A stretch of DNA of 12,576 bases, taken from NCBI GenBank assembly GCA_050050115.1, contig JASFUX010000086.1:1-12576 (forward strand), read 5' to 3'. The position numbers and the translations under genes are program-made. The number at the start of each line of letters is the position of its first letter. Positions within the stretch are counted from its first letter, which is position 1. The notes below the pieces were generated by a model. That model had not been told where the DNA came from and ran no database searches. It was given only the letters and a program-made list of their open reading frames with translations. This DNA is from JASFUX01 sp050050115. Lineage in GTDB: Bacteria > Pseudomonadota > Alphaproteobacteria > Caulobacterales > Maricaulaceae. Below, one piece after another: positions 7,676-12,576 of this stretch.

Positions 7676-7801
7676 GCCTTGCTCCGGACCAATCAAGAGC
7701 AGGCGCGCTGAGGCCGCTGCGGCGGGCGCGCCCGTTAGCCTCCCCTACAGTGATTTGACCGCCCGCAACCCCTCGAATCTAGAGATTTCCTCTGCGGGCC
7801 C
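7676..7801. other. Intergenic region between the two envelope modules, with nested inverted repeats
   Basis: This 126-base gap separates the two halves of the envelope cluster and probably holds the promoter of the downstream pair. It contains GCCCGCA (7761-7767) inverted as TGCGGGC (7793-7799), enclosing a nearly concentric AATCT-AG-AGATT dyad (7776-7787). It also has a 12-base palindrome CGGGCGCGCCCG (7723-7734). No T-run follows either structure, so a classical terminator is not supported; an operator or weak attenuating structure is possible. I do not see a convincing -35/-10 pair. Confidence 0.35.
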
Positions 7802-9280
7802 CTACGCCTCCGCCGGGTGCTGGGCGAGGCCGGCCTTGGCGAGGCGGTCCTCGAGGTACTTCACCCGCGAGCTGAGGTAGCGGTTGCGCCATTCGAGCGC
7901 ATATTCGTTCTCGCTCTTCGCGCCCGCCTCGCCCTCGGGCTTGGTCGCTTCGACGGCGCGTTCGAGCTCGGAGACCTTTGCCCGCAGGCGGCTGGCTTCG
8001 GCCGCAGCTTCCTCGGCCGCCTTGAGCTTCTCGCGCAGCGCGGCGGTTTCGGCGTCGTCGCGGGACTGCGGATTCTCGGCGAGCTGCTGTTCAAGATAGC
8101 GCACGCGCGAAGCGAGGTAGCGGTTGCGCCACTGCACCGAGCCGTGCCCGCCGTCGACATTGGGCGCGGGCTCGCCGCTCATGTCGCCCGCCGCGGCCTG
8201 CTCCAGCTCGGCGATGCGCACGTTCAAGCGCTCGATCTCGCCGCGCGCGGCGATCAGCAGCTCGTCCTCGACCGACACCTCCTCGGCGTACTCGCCGTCC
8301 TCGCCTTCGCCGAACGCGAACTCTTCATCGCCCTCCCCGCCGTCCTCGTCCGCTGCGCCGGCGTGGCGACGGCGCAGCGCGGCGCGCAGCTTGGTCTCGA
8401 GGAACTGAATGCGCGAGGTGAGATAGCCGTTGCGCCATTTCAGGCGCTCGGATTCCACCATGATGTCGTCAGGCGCGGTCTGCGCGCCGTCGCCAGCCTG
8501 GACCTCATGAGCGGCGGCCTCGGCGTCGGCCTGGGCCGCGGCGAGCGCGGCTTCAAGCTCGGCGATGCGCGCGTCGGCCTCTTTCACCTCGGTCGCGCGG
8601 GCTTCCTGGGCGGCGAGGCTCGCGCGCAGCTCTTCGTTCTGCGTGCGAAGCGAGGCGAGCTGATCGCGCAGCGCGCCGAGCTGAGCGCTTTCGACGCTCT
8701 CGCCATCCGCTCCGGCTGCGGCGAAGGCGGCCGCTTCGAGCTCGGCGATCCGGGCGCGCAAGGTCTCGATCTCTTCAGGATCGGCGCCCGACGCATGCTG
8801 ACGCGCCTCTTCAAGCGCGCCTTCAAGGTCGGCGACGCGGCTGTTGAGGTAGGCGAGCTCAGCCGCCGCGCCGTCGTCGGCCGATCCGCTCGTTTGGCTC
8901 GGGCCGGCGGGTCTCGGTCCGGACAGCTGGGCGACCTGGGCGCGCAGCTCGGCGGCCTCGTCGGCGTGGCGCTCGGCGTCGGTGCGGGCGCTGCGCAACT
9001 CGGACTGCAACGCGCCGATCCGGTCCTTGGCCTCGCGCAGCTCGGCCTGGATGTGGGAGATGTCGGTCGCCGACGCCGCGCCGCGGCGCTCGGCCCGGGC
9101 GGCGTGCTCAGCGGCCTCGCGGCGCTGATCGTCGGCCTCGGCCTGGACGTGGGCGAGCTTGCGTCGAAGCTCGCGCAGCCGCGCCGCGCTCATGCCGCCG
9201 CGGAACATCCAGCCGAAGAAGACCCCGACGAGGGAGCCCGCGACGATGAAAAGCCAAATCTGCGCAATGAGATAGTTCAT
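7802..9280 (-). CDS. Membrane-anchored coiled-coil protein with WRNxYLxSR repeats
   Basis: 492 residues of a family I cannot name. Residues 3-25 are a membrane helix (LIAQIWLFIVAGSLVGVFFG) followed by a strongly basic stretch (SAARLRELRRK), predicting a cytoplasmic body. The rest is mostly long charged helices with LxxLExxL heptads, interrupted by short linkers and a very acidic stretch at about 311-340. Three copies of a 17-residue motif occur: WRNGYLTSRIQFLETKL (282-298), WRNRYLASRVRYLEQQL (384-400) and WRNRYLSSRVKYLEDRL (464-480). A degenerate fourth, AYLNSRVADLEGAL, lies at 143-156. The start overlaps the upstream OmpA-like stop by 4 bases (ATGA). The N-terminus matches that of the helix-hairpin-helix gene (LIAQIW versus LIVQMW, then W-x-F). 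A scaffold role is likely from its form but its function is unknown. A 544-codon ORF on the opposite strand is rejected. Confidence 0.85.
   Translation of the reverse strand: MNYLIAQIWLFIVAGSLVGVFFGWMFRGGMSAARLRELRRKLAHVQAEADDQRREAAEHAARAERRGAASATDISHIQAELREAKDRIGALQSELRSARTDAERHADEAAELRAQVAQLSGPRPAGPSQTSGSADDGAAAELAYLNSRVADLEGALEEARQHASGADPEEIETLRARIAELEAAAFAAAGADGESVESAQLGALRDQLASLRTQNEELRASLAAQEARATEVKEADARIAELEAALAAAQADAEAAAHEVQAGDGAQTAPDDIMVESERLKWRNGYLTSRIQFLETKLRAALRRRHAGAADEDGGEGDEEFAFGEGEDGEYAEEVSVEDELLIAARGEIERLNVRIAELEQAAAGDMSGEPAPNVDGGHGSVQWRNRYLASRVRYLEQQLAENPQSRDDAETAALREKLKAAEEAAAEASRLRAKVSELERAVEATKPEGEAGAKSENEYALEWRNRYLSSRVKYLEDRLAKAGLAQHPAEA
7841..8437 (-). repeat. Three coding repeats of the WRNxYLxSRxxxLExxL motif
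   Basis: The units lie at 7841-7891, 8081-8131 and 8387-8437, each 51 bases and in frame within the coiled-coil gene. The two nearest the 3' end of the gene are close at DNA level too, sharing GAGGTAGCGGTTGCGCCA on the plus strand; the third has GAGATAGCCGTTGCGCCA. Spacing is irregular (about 240 and 306 bases), so these are dispersed motif repeats joined by variable helical linkers, not a simple tandem array. A degenerate fourth unit lies at about 8813-8854. Confidence 0.8.
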
Positions 9281-10452
9281 TCTCTAGTCCCAACGCCTTC
9301 CGCCGGTCCGGCCACTTCGACGACCGCCGCCGGGCTCCGACGAGCCCCAGCGGGCGCTCCCGCCTCCGGCGCGTCCTCCGCTGCAGCAGCGAGAGGAGGA
9401 TGCGCCGCGGTTTCGAGCCTGTCGAGCGCCACGCCCTGCAGAACGAAGTAGTCCGCCATCTGCTGAGCCCGCGCCGCGCCGAGGCTGGTGAAGGCCTCGT
9501 CGCCGGCGTCCGGATCGCCGCTGGCGGTGATCGCAAAACGCATGCCCTCGCACCGCAACGCCGTCAGGGCGAGCTGGTCGAGCACCGGATAGCTCTCCTT
9601 GGTCATCGCCGCCTCGCCCGCGGCGAACTCGACCGGCGCCTCCTCAATGATGGCGTCGAACTCGGCGTCGCAGGCCGCAGGGTCGGTGAGCGGCTGCAAG
9701 CCGTTCTCGGTCGGCGCAAGCGCGAGGACGGCGTCGGCCGCGCCGTCGCTTTCGGGCGCGTCGACGAGGGCGGCTGCGAGGAATGGCGCAGGCAGATTGG
9801 CGAGCGCCGCGCGCACCCGGGCGCGCACGTTCGCCGTGCCCGCGGCCCCTTCGATGGTCAGCGAGACGTCGCGCAGGCTAGCCTCGCCCTCGCTCAGCGA
9901 CGCGAGCTGCGTCAGCGCAGTGCGCGCCACCGTCGACCACGCGAACTCGTCGGGCGCGCCGCGCGCGATCTCCATCCGGTCGACGACCCCGCCCGAGAAC
10001 AGCTCGCCCGCATGGGCGACCAGCTCGGCGCGCGCCGCGCGCGTGGGCACGTGTCCGCCGAGGATCACCCGGTCGCCTTCGCGCACCGCACGCCATTCGA
10101 ACGGCGAGGCGGGCGGAGCGAGGTCGGTCCGGTCACGCACGGCCATGACGCCGCCGCGCGACCAGGGCCCGTGTCCGGAAGCGTCGCGCACATAGGCGAT
10201 CGCCTCGGCGCGCTCTTCCTCGCGCGGGGCGAGGCCGCGCAGGACGGCGATCTGACCGTCCATCTCCACCGACGCCCAGTCGAGCCCCGCGGTATCGAGC
10301 GTCGCGTTCGCTTTTTCCTCGAGGTCGACTTCGATCCGGTGGGCGACGTCCGCATAAGGCGTCAGCACCGCCGCCGGCGCCGGATTGACCGCCAGCCAGC
10401 CAAGCCCGCCAAGAGCCAGAACGAACAAGATGAAGGTCAGGAATTGCCGCAC
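9277..10452 (-). CDS. Diverged BON/OmpA-like membrane-anchored protein
   Basis: 391 residues from a GTG at 10452 with GGTGG just upstream. GTG at 10461 is an alternative, and the frame stays open into the regulator gene without a credible start. A helix at residues 3-22 (FLTFILFVLALGGLGWLAV) after a basic N-terminus predicts a periplasmic body. BON-like segments follow (RGLAPREEERAEAI at 72-85, LGGHVPTRAARAEL, IEGAAGTANVRARV), matching the paralogue at 6443-7675. The C-terminal domain (about 260-355) keeps the cysteine pair (Cys261, Cys301). In ungapped alignment it also keeps the Asp (313) and Arg (328) of the diaminopimelate site. However, GHTD has become ASGD, the motif Asn is lost, and the final NRRIEI is replaced by an alanine/proline-rich tail. 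Peptidoglycan binding is therefore doubtful. The stop overlaps the coiled-coil gene start by 4 bases. The gene lies 157 bases downstream of the regulator gene in the same direction. Confidence 0.82.
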   Translation of the reverse strand: MRQFLTFILFVLALGGLGWLAVNPAPAAVLTPYADVAHRIEVDLEEKANATLDTAGLDWASVEMDGQIAVLRGLAPREEERAEAIAYVRDASGHGPWSRGGVMAVRDRTDLAPPASPFEWRAVREGDRVILGGHVPTRAARAELVAHAGELFSGGVVDRMEIARGAPDEFAWSTVARTALTQLASLSEGEASLRDVSLTIEGAAGTANVRARVRAALANLPAPFLAAALVDAPESDGAADAVLALAPTENGLQPLTDPAACDAEFDAIIEEAPVEFAAGEAAMTKESYPVLDQLALTALRCEGMRFAITASGDPDAGDEAFTSLGAARAQQMADYFVLQGVALDRLETAAHPPLAAAAEDAPEAGAPAGARRSPAAVVEVAGPAEGVGTRE

Positions 10453-10579
10453 TGCCGCCACCGCCGTTGAGAGAGTGCCGACGCGCCGCGAGGAAGCCGC
10501 CCGAAAGCCGCTCGACCCCGCGCTCGCCGGGCCCCCCAAGGGGCGGATCGATACTCGACCGCGGGCCAAGAGTCGATTC

Positions 10580-10597
10580 GTCGCGGCGCCCCGCGAC
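10580..10597 (-). terminator. GC hairpin after the ScfR regulator gene
   Basis: A perfect 7-base stem (GTCGCGG / CCGCGAC) with a 4-base loop lies 12 bases beyond the regulator stop. No run of T follows on the minus strand, so it would be a weak or Rho-assisted terminator, or an mRNA 3'-end stabiliser. The rest of the gap to 10453 is GC-rich and shows no clear promoter, so read-through into the envelope cluster is possible. Confidence 0.4.
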
Positions 10598-10609
10598 AAG
10601 CCGCGCGCG

Positions 10610-12040
10610 CTAATCCGGCCGGAACGAAAAGGCCGCCACGCCGCGGCGGTTCTCGTCGACGAAGATCTTGCGCCGCAACGGCGGATGTGCGCGGCGCGGG
10701 CATTGAGGTCGCTCACACACGCGGCAGTTGACCCCGATCTGCGCCGCGGCGGCTTTGCCCGAGGTCTGGACGCTGTCGGCGTAGACGAGCTGCTTGGCGT
10801 TCTCGGCATGGCAACCCAGCCCGATGGCGAGCAGTTGCCCCGGCGCGCCCGGGTGCGCGCCGGGGCGGCGCACGGCGTGGGAAATTGTGAAAAACCGGGC
10901 CCCGTCGGGCAGCTGCACGATCTGGCCGAGCCAGGCGTCGGGCGCGCGGAAGGCGTCGTAGATGTTCCACTGCGGACAGGCGCCGCCGAGCCGGGCGAAC
11001 GGAAAGGCGCGCCCGCCGAAGCGCTTGGACACGTTGCCCGCCTGATCGACGCGAACGAGAAAGAACGGCACGCCCTCGGCGCCGGGCCGGTGCAGCGTGG
11101 TCAGCCGGTGGCACACCTGCTCGATCGAGGCGGAGAAGCGACGGGCCAGCACGTCGACGTCGTGCCGCGTCTCGGCGGCGTCGGCGCGGAAGCGCTCATA
11201 GGGCATCATCACCGCCGCGGCGACGTAGTTCGCCAGAGAGATCCGCAACAGCCTTCGCGCTTCGTCCGTTGACGGATCGGCGCGGGCAACCTCAGCGTCG
11301 ATCGCCTCGCCCGCTTCGAGCAGCGCAAGCTGGAAGGCGAGCTGGAAGATCCGCGCCGCCGGGGCCAGCAGCTCGCTTAAGAGCACGCGCCGATTGTGAC
11401 GGTCGTAACGCCGCAGCGCGCCGGACATCACTTCGCTCGGCGCGACCTTGACCGCGATGCGATGGCGGACCGAGAGGCGGTGCTTCAGGGACGAGAAGAT
11501 CTCCCCGTCCCGCAGGTCGAGGTCCTCCGAGAGCTTGTCGGCCGCCGCCTCGAGCGCGGGGAAATAGTTGTCGTGGCTGTGGTGGAACTGGCGGGCGTGC
11601 TCCATCGCGGTGCCGGCGTCGAAGCCCGCCGGGCCCTCCGCGCCGGCGTAGCGGTCGATCAGCTCGGCCGCGTCGGCCACCGCGTCGCGATAGGCGCCGT
11701 GCAGACGCACCAGCGCATCAGCAACCCGCGGCTGGCGCTCCGACAGCTCGTTGAGCTCGGCCCGGGTGAGCGCGATCGACTGCAGCACCGGGTCGGCCGC
11801 CGCGGCGTTCAGGGCCTCGAACGCTTCTTCGCTGCGCACGCCGCTGGGGCGCAGGTCGAGCTTGAAGGTGTCGTTAAGGCGCTCGAGCACCTTCGGAGAC
11901 ACGGCGCGGCGGTCGTGCTCAAGCAGATTGAGGTAGCTCGCCGACACCCCCAGCTCGCGCGCCATCTGCAGCTGGGTGAGCCCTTCGCCCTTGCGGAACC
12001 GCCGGATCTGCTCGCCGGCGTACATCTTCGATTCGGCCAC
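10610..12040 (-). CDS. XRE-family short-chain fatty acyl-CoA regulator (ScfR; RamB/PrpR/PccR-like)
   Basis: 476 residues. An XRE helix-turn-helix occupies about 10-63 (GEGLTQLQMARELGVSASYL, NLLEHDRRAVSPKVLERLN). The middle (about 150-290) is an IrrE/ImmA-like domain without the metalloprotease HExxH; its equivalent reads FQLAFQLALLEAGE. The C-terminal ScfR domain (formerly DUF2083, about 290-460) contains GGACPQWNIYDAF, GLGCHAENAKQLVYAD and the cysteine cluster NCRVCERPQC (Cys439, 442, 447), with further Cys355 and Cys410. In mycobacterial PrpR this domain binds acyl-CoA and an iron-sulfur cluster. RamB, PrpR and PccR control acetate or propionate genes such as icl, prp and pcc. The GTG start at 12040 has GGGAGG four bases upstream; an ATG at 12025 is less well placed. 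It is divergent from aceA, so it probably controls aceA and itself, and perhaps mutAB. Confidence 0.93.
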   Translation of the reverse strand: MAESKMYAGEQIRRFRKGEGLTQLQMARELGVSASYLNLLEHDRRAVSPKVLERLNDTFKLDLRPSGVRSEEAFEALNAAAADPVLQSIALTRAELNELSERQPRVADALVRLHGAYRDAVADAAELIDRYAGAEGPAGFDAGTAMEHARQFHHSHDNYFPALEAAADKLSEDLDLRDGEIFSSLKHRLSVRHRIAVKVAPSEVMSGALRRYDRHNRRVLLSELLAPAARIFQLAFQLALLEAGEAIDAEVARADPSTDEARRLLRISLANYVAAAVMMPYERFRADAAETRHDVDVLARRFSASIEQVCHRLTTLHRPGAEGVPFFLVRVDQAGNVSKRFGGRAFPFARLGGACPQWNIYDAFRAPDAWLGQIVQLPDGARFFTISHAVRRPGAHPGAPGQLLAIGLGCHAENAKQLVYADSVQTSGKAAAAQIGVNCRVCERPQCPRRAHPPLRRKIFVDENRRGVAAFSFRPD

Positions 12041-12052
12041 GCCGCCTCCCGC

Positions 12053-12084
12053 GTTACAAGAATTTACAAACCGGAATTTACAGG
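12053..12084. promoter_or_regulatory. Candidate ScfR operator: TTTACAAA-type repeats
   Basis: Three related elements stand in tandem: GTTACAAG (12053-12060), TTTACAAA (12063-12070) and TTTACAGG (12077-12084). The last two lie within 9-base direct repeats GAATTTACA (12060-12068 and 12074-12082). From memory, ScfR-type regulators bind paired TTTGCAAA-like sites, so TTTACAAA-N6-TTTACAGG is a good candidate. The array lies between the putative regulator promoter and its start codon, which suggests autoregulation. Confidence 0.5.
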
Positions 12085-12113
12085 TACATACGGATTTTCA
12101 TCATTAACATCAA
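12085..12113 (-). promoter_or_regulatory. Candidate promoter of the ScfR regulator gene
   Basis: On the minus strand TTGATG (plus-strand 12108-12113) and TATGTA (12085-12090) are separated by exactly 17 bases. They sit in an AT-rich patch that stands out from its surroundings. The predicted transcription start would fall at about 12078, inside the TTTACAAA-type repeats. Confidence 0.45.
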
Positions 12114-12139
12114 ACTGTTATTGCACCGCACCAGGCCTG

Positions 12140-12168
12140 TTGAACTTTTGACAAAGCGGTGGCATTAC
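12140..12168 (+). promoter_or_regulatory. Candidate aceA promoter with overlapping TTTGACAAA dyad
   Basis: TTGAAC (12140-12145) and CATTAC (12163-12168) are 17 bases apart and end 35 bases before the aceA start. The spacer contains TTTGACAAA (12147-12155), a dyad resembling TTTGCAAA-type ScfR sites with one extra base at the centre. The -10 match is modest. TTGACA at 12149-12154 is an alternative -35 but lacks a -10 at a suitable distance. Confidence 0.4.
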
Positions 12169-12203
12169 CTGCCGCACTTCTCGCCCGGATCGCGGAGGTT
12201 CTC

Positions 12204-12576
12204 ATGGGCAAGACTTTCAACGACATCATACCCGCCGCGGCCGACGGCCGCTTCGACAGCATCGAGCGCAACTACGGCGTCGACGACGTGATCCGCCTGC
12301 GCGGCTCGGTCGACATCAAGTATACCCTCGCCGAGAAGGGCGCGGCGAAGCTCTGGGATCTTCTGCACACGGAACCCTACATCAATTCGCTGGGCGCGCT
12401 TTCGGGCAACCAGGCGATGCAAATGGTGCGCGCCGGCCTCAAAGCGATCTACCTCTCCGGCTGGCAGGTCGCCGCGGACGCGAACACCGCGGGCGCGACC
12501 TACCCCGATCAGTCGCTCTATCCGGCCAACTCCGGCCCCGAGCTCTGCCGCAAGATCAACCGGACGCTCCACCGCG
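12204..12576 (+). CDS. aceA: Isocitrate lyase, N-terminal part (runs off the window)
   Basis: 124 codons are visible and the frame is open at the right edge. Isocitrate lyase splits isocitrate into glyoxylate and succinate, the first step of the glyoxylate bypass, in the cytoplasm. The family is clear from VIRLRGSVDIKYTLAEKGA (residues 29-47), GALSGNQAMQMVRAGLKAIY (64-83), LSGWQVAADAN (84-94) and YPDQSLYP (100-107), which are part of the conserved substrate-barrel start. The catalytic KKCGH loop lies beyond the window and cannot be checked. The ATG is supported by GGAGG at 12194-12198. The gene is divergent from the ScfR regulator across 163 bases holding candidate operators, which fits control by short-chain acyl-CoA levels. 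Confidence 0.95.
   Translation, partial: MGKTFNDIIPAAADGRFDSIERNYGVDDVIRLRGSVDIKYTLAEKGAAKLWDLLHTEPYINSLGALSGNQAMQMVRAGLKAIYLSGWQVAADANTAGATYPDQSLYPANSGPELCRKINRTLHR

Noticed and set aside
7676..7696. TTG start at 7696 for the BON/OmpA protein
   Set aside because: There is no ribosome binding site upstream, whereas ATG at 7675 has GGAG at proper spacing and gives a typical basic N-terminus before the helix.
7817..9451. 544-codon plus-strand ORF opposite the coiled-coil gene
   Set aside because: It is an antisense shadow of a heptad-rich GC-rich gene. The minus-strand frame has a membrane helix, conserved repeats and a 4-base overlap with its neighbour.
9400..10470. 356-codon plus-strand ORF opposite the second OmpA-like gene
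   Set aside because: It has no recognisable domain, while the minus-strand frame aligns with a paralogue in the same window.
10453..10809. Extended N-terminus (119 residues) of the second OmpA-like protein
   Set aside because: It would overlap the regulator gene by 200 bases, is arginine/serine-rich shadow sequence, and would place the membrane helix internally, unlike the paralogue.
11396..12151. 251-codon plus-strand ORF opposite the regulator and entering the aceA promoter
   Set aside because: It mirrors the ScfR coding frame and its tail runs into AT-rich regulatory DNA; no ribosome binding site or domain was seen.
12165..12572. 135-codon minus-strand ORF over aceA
   Set aside because: It is antisense to clear isocitrate lyase sequence and has no domain.
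1..12576. tRNA, rRNA, CRISPR array, insertion sequence or attachment site
   Set aside because: No tRNA-like sequence, regular repeat-spacer pattern, transposase or flanking repeats were found on either strand by eye.

Overview
The window is a GC-rich chromosomal segment, most likely from an alphaproteobacterium (Hyphomonadales/Parvularculales-like is my best guess). This rests on the high GC, a DUF2793 tail-type protein, a short-chain fatty acyl-CoA regulator (ScfR family) divergent from isocitrate lyase, and BON/OmpA envelope proteins. The genus cannot be told from the sequence.

Layout: (1) 1-966, minus strand: the N-terminal 322 codons of a DUF2793 phage-tail-like protein that runs off the left edge. 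(2) 1147-5878, plus strand: a tightly coupled operon of methylmalonyl-CoA mutase small subunit (mutA), large subunit (mutB/scpA) and an HSL-type alpha/beta hydrolase, with 4-base and 1-base overlaps. (3) 5886-10452, minus strand: four envelope genes arranged as two copies of a two-gene module. Each copy has a membrane-anchored BON/OmpA-like protein followed, with a 4-base overlap, by a protein with an N-terminal membrane helix and a coiled coil. One coiled-coil member carries a repeated WRNxYLxSR motif and the other ends in a helix-hairpin-helix domain. (4) 10610-12040, minus strand: an XRE/ScfR regulator of the RamB/PrpR/PccR type with a C-terminal cysteine cluster. (5) 12204-12576, plus strand: the first 124 codons of isocitrate lyase (aceA), divergent from the regulator across an AT-rich 163-base region with TTTACAAA-type repeats.

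Metabolic reading: MutAB converts methylmalonyl-CoA from propionyl-CoA into succinyl-CoA. AceA starts the glyoxylate bypass needed for growth on acetate or other C2-yielding substrates. ScfR proteins sense short-chain acyl-CoAs and are known to control both kinds of pathway, so the regulator probably controls aceA and possibly mutAB.

The most novel-looking part is the four-gene block in the middle. Charge distribution around the membrane helices predicts that the BON/OmpA partner faces the periplasm (one copy has an intact peptidoglycan-binding motif) and the coiled-coil partner faces the cytoplasm. This suggests a duplicated trans-envelope system of unknown function. Long ORFs antisense to these genes are treated as GC-driven shadows.
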